Shown: positions 1 through 8,132 of the stretch, in pieces
Layout of the letters: the number at the start of each line of letters is the position of its first letter
Numbering within the stretch: position 1 is the stretch's first letter
Assembly (NCBI GenBank): GCA_009733775.1
Contig: WOGZ01000539.1
Coordinates: forward strand, 1 to 16,334
Direction: 5' to 3'
Length of the DNA: 16,334 bases
Source of the DNA: Alectoria sarmentosa
Taxonomy: Eukaryota; Ascomycota; Lecanoromycetes; Lecanorales; Parmeliaceae
The notes under the pieces: model-generated
Database searches by the model: none
Seen by the model: the letters and a program-made list of their open reading frames with translations, nothing else
What the model was told of the DNA's origin: nothing
Position numbers and translations under genes: made by a program

Positions 1-20
1 CTACACCATTGTACCAGCGC

Positions 21-37
21 CATTAGGAATCGAACCT
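21..37 (-). repeat. tRNA B-box-like sequence, left copy of a 17-bp inverted pair
   Basis: Read on the minus strand this is AGGTTCGATTCCTAATG, which contains GGTTCGATTCC, a match to the RNA polymerase III B-box consensus GGTTCGANNCC. The identical 17-mer lies on the plus strand at 4640-4656. Neighbouring bases also share TGGTATTG upstream of the motif, directly adjacent here but about 30 bases away in the other copy. No cloverleaf with paired acceptor arms can be folded, so this is not an intact tRNA gene. A tRNA-derived SINE remnant or tRNA fragment is the likeliest origin; this is inference. Confidence 0.45.
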
Positions 38-234
38 CAATACCATTAAATACCGCTAGCAAACAGTGAAAGCCCAGCTCATAACTAACTCAAAATTGTA
101 AAAAACATCATCTTAAGGTCTAGTACTTACCTTAGGGGGAGAATATGAGTCATGCGAACGGTACCTAATACACGGTTTTTCTACGATTTTTCAGAGTCAA
201 CGATTCCGCTAAAGTCCTCTGCCTAAAGGCGATA

Positions 235-253
235 ACAGTTGTAATACGGTTTT
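235..253 (+). repeat. 19-bp direct repeat, left copy
   Basis: The sequence acagttgtaatacggtttt matches the stretch at 1282-1300 in 18 of 19 positions, in the same orientation, about 1.05 kb away. The pair could be the ends of an old insertion or a shared promoter-type motif. No further similarity extends from either copy. Confidence 0.4.
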
Positions 254-638
254 TTTTAAATCACGGTTAAAACCTGTTTTACGGATTCAAGAATAAGCGG
301 AAACCTGCTTAATCAGCTGTATCTTATAATTAACTTCGAAACCATGGGCGCATTCATAAGGGAGATCACCCCCACGAAAAAATCGTTCAAATCGCTCATT
401 TTTGAACTTCAATTTTCAAAAGCGTGATAACACAATATTTCCCAGCACCTCACTTGGCAAGCTTGATAATCTTCAATGTATCATAACGATTTTACGACGA
501 TTATTGATGGAGAACGATAATAGAATCATATTCATTAACTTTATATAAACGTGTATGCGTGAAAACTAACCTTTTACCGTGTTATAAATAGTATTGTTGT
601 TGATTGTCGACGTAATATTAAATGTTTCGATACGATAA

Positions 639-686
639 TAATAGCACTTAGCAATCGTCTAAAGACGATCTCGTGCAGTGCTATTA
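639..686. repeat. Two-part hairpin (inverted repeat)
   Basis: The outer arms TAATAGCACT (639-648) and AGTGCTATTA (677-686) are exact reverse complements of 10 bp. Inside them ATCGTCT (654-660) pairs with AGACGAT (663-669) across a two-base AA loop, and GCA (651-653) can pair with TGC (674-676). The complementarity is exact. Its role is unknown: a transposon remnant or a structured transcript are both possible, and no coding sequence is near. Confidence 0.6.
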
Positions 687-1198
687 ATTACCTCGTAAAT
701 TGTAAGTAAAAAAAACGTAAATAAATAAGACATATTTATATATTATTTACATAAGTAAATATTATAGCGTCTTTTTAGCGTCGTTTTATATATTAATAAT
801 AGAACATTAAAGGCCCTATATCAGCGCTAATGATAATCCTAACCCTTACCGAATATAAAACTTTAAAAAATACCCATTAGTTCTATTATCTTATTATTTC
901 ACATCGTCGATCATAATTTAATTGTCGTCAACCTATATCTTGATTAATTAGCGTGTTAAATCATTGCTCGAAAGGCACAAAAAAGGCAATCCGACGTGCA
1001 AAGACTTTGTACGTATCTTTCAAAACTCACGATCGTTATAAGTTATGATTATATGATAAGCGAATGTGATATGATATAAAAATAAAGATGATGAGGATAA
1101 AATGACTCGATAAAACAACGAAGAGGAAAAAAAGACCCTAAACGGGGCGGAAAAATAATTATCCCGATCACGTGATTAATAAATTGGTAAAAAAAACA

Positions 1199-1241
1199 TT
1201 TTTACTTACTTACTTATCGTAAGTAAGTAAGTAAGTAAAAA
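1199..1241. repeat. Tetranucleotide inverted repeat (TACT)n / (AGTA)n
   Basis: A run of TACT units (1203-1216) is followed by the triplet TCG and then by its reverse complement, a run of TAAG units (1220-1237), flanked by T-rich and A-rich ends. Positions 1202-1216 and 1220-1234 pair perfectly over 15 bp, and slippage of the 4-base unit allows alternative pairings. It marks the transition from the AT-rich flank to the gene island, about 300 bases upstream of the eL32 start codon. Confidence 0.75.
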
Positions 1242-1281
1242 TTTCGTAACTATTTTAACAGCACTGGTCTCGTGAGCAATC

Positions 1282-1300
1282 ACAGTTTTAATACGGTTTT
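1282..1300 (+). repeat. 19-bp direct repeat, right copy
   Basis: Matches 235-253 with a single mismatch (T for G at the seventh base). It lies at the start of the gene island, about 210 bases upstream of the eL32 start codon, so it may belong to that promoter region. Confidence 0.4.
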
Positions 1301-1332
1301 CTAAACTCATAGCCTTCCGCCTGCAATTTCTG

Positions 1333-1342
1333 CCCTAACCCT
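1333..1342. promoter_or_regulatory. Telobox-like CCCTAACCCT motif upstream of eL32
   Basis: CCCTAACCCT lies 170 bases upstream of the eL32 start codon. Telobox-like or Homol-E-like motifs of the form ACCCTA are known in ribosomal protein gene promoters of several fungi, where Tbf1-type or related factors bind them. A second similar string, CTAACCCTTA, lies near 838-848. The motif is seen directly; its use as a promoter element is inferred from position and gene type. Confidence 0.4.
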
Positions 1343-1394
1343 GCTTGGGAAGATTTCGCTTAACTGCTAGCGCAGAAGCTAGTAGCACTACCGC

Positions 1395-1430
1395 TGCCGT
1401 TGTTGAAATTCGATTTCGAATTTCACGGCA
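1395..1430. repeat. Near-perfect hairpin in the eL32 promoter or leader
   Basis: TGAAATTCGA (1404-1413) pairs perfectly with TCGAATTTCA (1416-1425) around a two-base loop. After a four-base bulge on the left, TGCCG (1395-1399) pairs with CGGCA (1426-1430), giving 15 base pairs in all. It ends 81 bases before the eL32 start codon, so it could be a dyad binding site in the promoter or a hairpin in the 5' leader. The transcription start is not known, so these cannot be told apart. Confidence 0.5.
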
Positions 1431-1511
1431 ACATTGGCCACACACGTTAAGGTATAATCCCCAACAAGCGCGGATGCTCTTGATGTAGATACCAGCTGAA
1501 AATCCATCCAG

Positions 1512-2249
1512 ATGGCTGCCGCAAGAAAGCACATCAAGATCGTGAAAAAGCGTACGTCAACCCGTTGTTCGAAGACCGCTCCACCTTCGCTACAATATAT
1601 CCTCAATCAAGACCAACTCCAGTTCTGGGAGCTACGGTGGGAACATTTTGTAAATCTACTGATACCCCGTTCTGCAGGCACGAAGCGCTTTAATCGTCAC
1701 CAGAGCGACACCTACAAATGTGTCGACGCAAACTGGCGGAAGCCCAAGGGTATTGACAACCGAGTCCGAAGACGTTTTAAGGGTCAAGCTGCTATGCCTT
1801 CGGTATGTGCGTTATAACATTGTACAACTTTTGCGTTATAGAGGAAGAGCTAGCGGGCACAGATAATGCCTACTTCTCAGGCTGCCGAAACGATGATCAG
1901 AGAATCATATTGCTGCGCATAGGGGCTAATCGAAGTACCGCGATTTAGATCGGATACGGTTCCAATAAGAAAACTCGACATCTAATGCCTTCCGGCCACA
2001 AGGCTTTCGTCGTCCACAACCCGAGGGATGTCGACCTTCTGCTCATGCACAACAAGACGTTCGCGGCAGAGTACGTACATAGACTTGCTCTTGCTCGAGC
2101 GCGCGTCTAAAACTTCGCACAGGTCGCTAACAACAAGCAGGATTTCCCACGCAGTTTCATCGAGAAAGAGAGTGGATATCGTTGCGAAGGCGAAGGAGCT
2201 GGGGGTAAAGGTTACAAACCCGAAGGCCAGGGTCACTACTGAGTCTTAG
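1512..2249 (+). CDS. rpl32: Cytosolic 60S ribosomal protein eL32, complete, four exons
   Basis: Structural protein of the cytosolic large ribosomal subunit. Exons are 1512-1551, 1678-1802, 1949-2070 and 2141-2249, giving 396 nt and 131 residues, the length usual for fungal eL32. Introns are 126, 146 and 70 bp with donors GTACGT, GTATGT and GTACGT and acceptors CAG, TAG and CAG. Branch-like GGCTAAT and GCTAAC precede the second and third acceptors. The family landmarks follow in order: KIVKKRTKRFNRHQSD near the N-terminus, NWRKPKGIDNRVRRRFKGQ around residues 34-52, IGYGSNKKTRH at 56-66, VVHNPRDVDLLLMHN around 76-90, and SSRKRVDIVAKAKELGVKVT near the C-terminus. The start ATG gives the typical MAAARKH beginning. 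No stop or frameshift interrupts the spliced frame, so it appears functional. Thr in SDTYKC and Ser before IGYGS replace the basic residues I recall as usual there. The gene reads in the same direction as the glycosyltransferase gene downstream. Confidence 0.96.
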
Positions 2250-2983
2250 TTGGATCTTGACTGTCGGTCAGGCTGTGTGGTCTGAGGTCATGAAGGCATT
2301 CGGTGGAAGTCATCTAGCATGAACGGTTTCCTCATTCGATCATAGTCAGATATGCCAAAGTGTCTGAAATTACATCTTCAAACCTTTCAAAGATTGCAGC
2401 TAGGACCACTGCCATCGTGTCTGCACGACGAGTTTTCCGCCCTCCCTACAAGCTCCAAATTCCTTCGATATAGATTTGCGGCCGCAGGTGCCCAGCTCAC
2501 GTTGTATGGTTTATGTATCCGCTTGACTCCTCCATTGTTCGCTAAGGGTTTCAACGGCGTGAAGAAATTGGAGCTTTGCAGCATTTGGTCGGATCAAAAT
2601 ACCATATAGGACAGAAAGACACATATTCTCGTTGTAGCTGTCCCCAAAGACTTCGGGATATGCTTACAGCCAAAGGTGGATACTTCAGGCATGAGTACAA
2701 AAAGTGGCACCGGTACTGCGGGAGTGCGGGGAGCCTAGCGCGGCTGAATGACTTTCCCCTGCCAAGAATTTATGTAACCACAATATCACTAGCAGTGGTG
2801 GTAATTGTAAAGTACCTAGGCATACGAGTAATAGGTTGTGCCGCATGACACTTTTCACTACTTCATTCAGCTTTCATTTTTCTTTGTAGGATACTACTGT
2901 ACATAAGAAATGCATCTCATCTTAAGAAGGTCTGTTTACCGAGGAATCATCAGACGCTTTTGATTTTCCCTCAGAGAAGAGGA
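2250..2983 (+). other. Intergenic: eL32 3' region and glycosyltransferase upstream region
   Basis: This 734-bp stretch of ordinary composition separates two genes on the same strand. The first part should be the eL32 3' UTR. An open frame at 2352-2609 (85 codons, with ATG) and one at 2576-2848 (no ATG at its start) show no recognisable family, domain or membrane topology consistent with a real gene, and I do not call them. The frame of the glycosyltransferase is open back to 2849 but contains no ATG before 2984. Confidence 0.6.
2850..2889 (+). promoter_or_regulatory. Pyrimidine-rich tract ending in a splice-acceptor-like TTTGTAG
   Basis: A C/T-rich run about 95-135 bases upstream of the glycosyltransferase start codon ends in TTTCTTTGTAG. 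CT-rich tracts are common in core promoters of filamentous fungi near the transcription start. The end also resembles a 3' splice site, so a 5' UTR intron or an undetected upstream exon is possible. Transcript data would decide between these. Confidence 0.35.
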
Positions 2984-4418
2984 ATGGGTTCTGAATCTAA
3001 TATGTTTACTTCACATCAAACAAATGACTTTTGGGATCGGCCCATCGTTTTCAGTCCCAAGCGCATCGTACGAGTCCTCACTATCTGCGTGGTTTTGACC
3101 TTTTCTTTATTCACTGTGTTGTGGATCGCCCCGAGCGGGCCTTCCTCAAGAAATTCAGCGCTTTTGCGGGACAAGGCTGCTGATTCGACATCTCACACCT
3201 TGAGCCAGGATGACAGAACCAAAGAGATGCAGTACTCTTCTAGCACGACTACGAATTTGAAGGAAATACCATACTCCTCCAGCAAAAGCTTTGACCTAGA
3301 GGAAATCCCGTATTCCAGCGAAAATGCAGACCTGAAAGAACTGCCTTACTCCAAGGAAAATTCTGTCTCCAAGCAAAAGACCAAGCCTTCAAACAACGTA
3401 CCGTCTTCCACAGGCGGCGGGATAGAAGCCACGTTTACAAAAACACCATATCCTCCCCTCCCTCCCGGCGATGACGAAGAGTACATGTCCATATGTATAG
3501 CTGTGAAGAACCAGCACCTGGACCTTCTCGAATGGTTCCCCCACTACTACTATCATCATGGCATTCGACGTTTCTATGTCATGGATGATGGAAGCCAGCC
3601 ACCAATTTCTATCCTTCCCGATTACGGCATCCCTCGCTCAGCTATCACCTTTACCTATATCCCTCGTACACCGATCGAAGAACGGCCCGAGTGAGTCATC
3701 TTTCCCGAACCATTTGTGCCTAATGCGCGTAGCATTCTGAGCTACAAGACCTGTGGTAGTAGTAAAGCACTCACGGGACCTGTCTCACAACTCATCTGAC
3801 CCCAAAAGAGACATGCTGACTCCGAAATCATAAAGGCCCATGCATCACCATATCTACGGTAATATGTGCATCAAAGATTATGGCAGGCACCACACATGGA
3901 TGGCCTTTCTAGACGCTGACGAGTTCCTTGAGATGCGGAACGGCCAAACGCTGATGCAATGGCTACATGATTGGGAACACAATGATACTGTTGGTGCTGT
4001 GGCTGCTCAATGGCTTACTCACAACTCGGCAGGGTTACTAACTCGTCCTGAGGGTGGCGCCCGCAAGAGTTTTGACAAGTGTGTCGTTAATGATCCCAAC
4101 GGCGAAAACAAACACGTTAAGATGTTTGTCCGCACCGAACTCTTCCAGCAGGTCAACAATGTGCATCACATTGGGACGAAAGATGGGTATATGGAGGTAG
4201 GGGAGTATGGGGACCCCACTGGACCTTGGAGAAGTCCTATCACCCATGATAAATGGGCTCTTCACCATTACGGGGTCAAGTCGCGGCAGGAATTCATAGA
4301 GAAGCAGGACAGAGGTAACGCCAATGCGCTTGCCAAGCCGATACCTGAGTCGTTGTGGGAGGGTGTTGAAGGCATGGATGAAGTTGATTGCAAGGGGTTG
4401 ACTGATTACTACCCATGA
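2984..4418 (+). CDS. GT92/DUF23-type glycosyltransferase, type II membrane protein, two exons
   Basis: Predicted to transfer a sugar from a nucleotide sugar in the lumen of the secretory pathway; donor and acceptor cannot be told from sequence. Exons 2984-3690 and 3836-4418 give 429 residues. The 145-bp intron has donor GTGAGT, branch-like GCTGAC (3815-3820) and an unusual AAAG acceptor. It splits codon Glu236 and restores the frame across a conserved block. Order of parts: short cytosolic N-terminus; one membrane segment at about residues 28-49; Ser-rich stem at 50-155 with repeats; catalytic domain from about 156. Motifs typical of these fungal proteins are EYMSICIAVKNQ (166-177), HHGIRRFYVMDDGS (191-204), YGRHHTWMAFLDADEF (251-266, DAD being the expected metal and nucleotide-sugar site), and ALHHYGVKSRQEF near 377-389. 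The start is the first ATG in the frame; upstream is only a TTG at 2960. It appears intact and lies 279 bp from degraded repeat DNA. A GT2-like subfamily label is an alternative to GT92. Confidence 0.85.
3221..3367 (+). repeat. Tandem 12-13-residue repeats in the glycosyltransferase stem
   Basis: Residues 80-128 consist of four related units: KEMQYSSSTTTN, LKEIPYSSSKSFD, LEEIPYSSENAD and LKELPYSKENSV. The shared core is [KE]E[ILM][PQ]YSS. The units are diverged at DNA level, so this is not a recent duplication. Ser/Thr-rich stems between the membrane anchor and the catalytic domain of Golgi enzymes are often O-glycosylated spacers; that role is inferred here. Confidence 0.75.
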
Positions 4419-4696
4419 TGCCTGGAGCTATTCGGTGGATGTCTGATCTGTTTAATACTAAGACTCAATTGTTGAACGTGTCGTTGACTTTGTTTGACGT
4501 GAGATGCAAAGATTGGAGGTTTAAAGTGGTATGTTATAGCAGGCAGTCGGCATCCCGTTATTAGCAGCCTATCTAGGTGAAACTGAAATTTTTCGACTTT
4601 TATGGTATTGGTTGTTCCGAGGAGGCTTTGTTCAATACTAGGTTCGATTCCTAATGTCCTATGCCGGAGTTGTTTTAAGTTTTCTCTGGTATTAAT
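4419..4696 (+). other. 3' flank of the glycosyltransferase gene
   Basis: The expected 3' UTR and a short stretch of still-normal composition. A minus-strand open frame covering 4409-4711 starts at a TTG, has no recognisable features and runs across the repeat boundary, so it is not called. The B-box-like 17-mer lies inside this stretch. Confidence 0.6.
4640..4656 (+). repeat. tRNA B-box-like sequence, right copy of a 17-bp inverted pair
   Basis: AGGTTCGATTCCTAATG is the exact reverse complement of positions 21-37 and includes a B-box consensus match. TATGGTATTG at 4601-4610 is a further string shared with the left copy. It lies about 40 bases before the abrupt start of the AT-rich repeats. 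No paired acceptor stem or anticodon arm can be drawn around it, so an intact tRNA gene is excluded; a SINE or tRNA fragment is possible. Confidence 0.45.
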
Positions 4697-5782
4697 CTTA
4701 TGCGCAATCAAAAAAACGCGTAAAACGTTACATAAATTTCATATTCGTTTTGAAAAAAAAGAACTTTAATTTAATTTAAAACGATATTTACGATTTTATT
4801 ATTTCCCGAAATTGCTTTAACGATAAATATTTTATTATATTTATTAACGATTAAAATAAGCGTTTTAAAATTGAAATTATCGAAAATAAAAGCGAAGTTT
4901 TTTTTATCTTTAAACGTTTTCGAGTTAAAAACAAATATATTATTATTATTATTATTAAATGTTTACGAATTAATTATAATAACGAATATAAAAAAATTAA
5001 ATTTAATGTTAATTATAACGTTTAAAACATCGCGTAAAAGTTTTTAAATTCTGAAAATCTCGAATTAAATATCATCGTTTAACAATTCGATTAAACGCTT
5101 TTTAAAATTATTAATATTATTATTATTAACATTAATTTTAATTAAAAATATTAATTAGAATTTATATTAATCGTTAATTTTTTTTATAATCGAAATTTTA
5201 TACGCTCGCGTAAATTTATTTTATATTAAATTTATATATATTATAAATCTTATTTTAATTATATATAATGCATTAAACTTTTTAATTATATTATTTTACG
5301 CAAATTCTTTATTAACTTAGAAAAATTATAAACGCGTTATTAAAAAAAATTTAATCGATTATAAATATAATTATATTTATCGTATATTATTATTAAATAA
5401 TCGCATTGTTCAATTTTACAAAATTATTTAAAATAAAAAAAATCTTTATTTGATTTAATTTCTTAGTTGATAATTAACATAATAATAAAAAAATTAATTC
5501 GACGTTTATAACGTTTTTTATCGTTAAAATTTGATCATTTATAAACGAAATAAACGTTAATAAATTTATTTAATCGTTTAAATCTCATTTAAAAAAAATT
5601 GCAATTATAAAATTTATAAAAAAACAAATATTAATGCATTAATTCTTAATTCGTTATCGTTTTCATTTTTCACTTTTTGAAACGATATATTAAATAATGC
5701 GTCGTTTTATTTAAATCATTTTTATTTTATATCGCGCGATCTTTTATCAAATTTTATTTAATTGTATACGATAATTATAGCG
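4697..5782 (+). mobile_element. Repeat family 1, copy A (degraded)
   Basis: This stretch aligns in the same orientation to 8133-9208. Shared anchors include the beginning TATGCGYAATCAAAAA, then TAAATTTCATATTC, the block ending AAAATATTAATTA near 5155/8586, and the end block around TCATTTTTATTTTATATC (5717-5734). In a 29-base sample near the left end I counted seven differences, six of them transitions. The frame parallel to the open frame of copy B is interrupted in copy A after about 90 codons. A (TTA)n run lies at 4938-4957. Element class is unknown: no terminal repeats or transposase motifs were recognised. It begins exactly where the normal-composition island ends. Confidence 0.75.
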
Positions 5783-7084
5783 ATAGCATAATAATTTATT
5801 AATAATATATATATAAGTTAGTTTATTTTTTTATAGAAATTAATTATATATATGCTTGTCAAGTCGTGCGCTTAATAAAATATTTATTAAATAAATACTT
5901 TAATAAAATAAATGCTCGATATTATAATAATATTATTATAAATAAAAAGAAATATATAACTATTTTTTTAAATACGTGTATTTTAAATAAATTTGAAATT
6001 AATAACGATTAACTTATTATAATAATAATAAATTAAATAACGTTTGCGAAAAGTTTTATAAATATAATTAATATATATAAAAGAATAAAATGAAATTAAT
6101 TTAAAATATCTTAAATTTATATATGTAATTAATTATAAGTTTTAATTGATTTCGTCTTTTAAAATAGCGTTAAAATAGCGTTTTTAGCTCTTTCGAATCT
6201 TGTTATCAAAAATTTATACATAAAAGTTTTATCATTTTTATCTTTTATCTTTTTAAAAATGCAATTTCTTTATGAATTCGTATATTATAAAACTCGATTT
6301 ACGCTTTTCAACGACGTAAAAGATTAATATTTGATTTAATCTTTATGAAGTGAATAAATATACAAATATTCAATTTTAAAGTCTTAAAGAATTTATTCGA
6401 AATCGATTAATCTTTTTTTTATTTTATTTATTTATTTATTGAATGCGAAATTACGCGTATTATTTTTATTATTTAAAAGATTTCAATTTTTTTTTTCAAA
6501 GGGTTTTTGAAATCAAAATGTTAATTTTGATATATAAAGTTTATTATTTTTGATTTTAAATAAATTTATAAACGTTTAAATGATAATGAAATCAATTTTA
6601 TATTATTTTAAATAATAATTAAATTGATAATAACGTTAATATTTAATTATTTAATTTATTTTATTAATTTGATATATTATTGAAAATGTAAATCATTAAT
6701 TTAATGAAATATTAAAAAAATAAAAACACATTTTTTTTATTTAATGTGTTTCACGTAAAAAAATTGATAATGTTATAAAAATCTTATTATAATTTAATCG
6801 TATAATTATAAATCGCATATAATTTCGATTACAAGCGAATAATTTCGACTTATCGAAAATTGAAAAACTTTTAATTTTCGAATTTCGAATCATAATTATT
6901 TAAATTTAAAGATTATTTTGTGAATGAAAAATGTTTATTTTAAAGAAATTAATTAAATAAATTTTTTTATAATTAATTATCTTATTGCGATAAGCATAAA
7001 ATGTTTAAAAACAATTATAATTATAATAATAAATAAATAAATATGTTTATAACGATCGTCAAGCAAATTCGAATTTATAATTTA

Positions 7085-7205
7085 TAAAAATATGATATAA
7101 AACATTTAATTATATTATTTTAAAAATGTTATAAAAAAAAGTGCGATTAAGTTATAAGCGCATACATTTATATCACGTGATTTATTATATAATTTAAATT
7201 TCGAC
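7085..7205 (+). repeat. Repeat family 2, short fragment
   Basis: A block including CATTTAATTATATTATTTT, then AAAATGTTATAAA, GTGCGATT and AAGTTATAAGCG, closely matches the left end of the copy at about 14490-14610 and more loosely the copy at about 12950-13070. Similarity then fades after AATTTAAATTTCGA. It therefore looks like an isolated left end of the family, or a boundary element shared with another repeat. It contains the palindrome ATCACGTGAT at 7172-7181, mutated in the other copies. Confidence 0.65.
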
Positions 7206-8132
7206 ACATTAAAACAATTTTAATAATAATTTTAACGACGATAATGATAAAAAAAAATAATAATAATAATAATAACGATAACGATAAATTCAAAAATAAA
7301 AAAAATAATGATCAAAAAAATGATAAATTTAATAATAAAAAGCGTTATCGTAAAAATCGAAATTTTATTAAATTTTTTAACAATTAAAAAGAAATTATAA
7401 TTATTTTCACGATTAAAATAAATAATTTATTATTTTCGCGATAAACGATAAATTATGTTTATTTTTAACATTTCACGTTTAATAAAGATTATTTTATATA
7501 ATATCGCGTTTTCGATTTTAAATTAAACGATGTTCGTTTTATTAAAAATATTAAAAACGTTCGCATTTTCATTAATATCAATAAAATACGCATTAACATT
7601 ATTATCGATAATTAAAGAAAAAAGTTTATTTTCACGAATATTCTTTTTATTTTAAATTTATTTTTGAATTTAATTTTTTAAAAATAATTAATGCGCAATA
7701 ACATTTAAATGAAATTTATATAAAATAATATCGAATTTAATAATCGTAACATCATTATTTAATTATAAAATAACAATTTTTATTATTTATGTTTATGAAA
7801 ATTTAATTATTAAATTTTAATTATTTTCAAATAATCGTTAATATCGATATTTATATTTAAATAATATAATATCAAATTCGTTATATTTTATATTATTTTA
7901 AAATATAAAAAACATTTTAATTTTGTAAATGACATTATTTCTTTATTAACTTATTTCGATTTTTTTTTTTGAATTTAAATCTTGAATTTAAATCGCGTAA
8001 AATTAATAATTAAATTCTTAATTTATAATATACTCGCATAAATTATTTGAAACATTAAAACGTTTATAAATTAATTAAATTATTCAAAGATATCGATTTA
8101 ATTAAAATTATTGTTAATAAAAAAAATTATTT

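Larger units (their letters stand above)
1..1264. other. AT-rich intergenic flank, no gene seen
   Basis: No coding region, splice-site series or RNA gene could be recognised on either strand. Composition is clearly AT-rich but less extreme than the right part of the window, and CpG dinucleotides are still frequent. The stretch carries several small structures listed separately: a B-box-like sequence, a 19-bp direct repeat, a two-part hairpin and a tetranucleotide inverted repeat. The palindrome ATCACGTGAT at 1167-1176 holds a CACGTG E-box core, and the same 10-mer recurs at 7172-7181 in the degraded repeats. A likely reading is old, partly mutated repeat DNA upstream of the ribosomal protein gene, but no family could be named. 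Confidence 0.6.

Noticed and set aside
1..120. Intact tRNA gene on the minus strand
   Set aside because: A B-box match is present, but no acceptor-stem complement or anticodon arm can be placed within this window.
1335..1606. Two minus-strand open frames of 65 and 72 codons
   Set aside because: They overlap the promoter, first exon and first intron of eL32 in antisense and show no recognisable family.
1512..1678. Autoregulation of eL32 through its first intron
   Set aside because: The well-known yeast case published under the old name L32 concerns the protein now called eL30, so it cannot be transferred to this gene.
1512..1817. A 101-codon single-exon protein
   Set aside because: It reads straight through intron 1 and into intron 2 of the eL32 gene; splicing gives a perfect family match.
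2352..2848. Two overlapping open frames between the genes
   Set aside because: No family, no splice logic joining them, one lacks an ATG; chance frames in normal-composition intergenic DNA.
4409..4711. 100-codon minus-strand frame
   Set aside because: Starts at TTG, runs across the composition boundary and has no recognisable feature.
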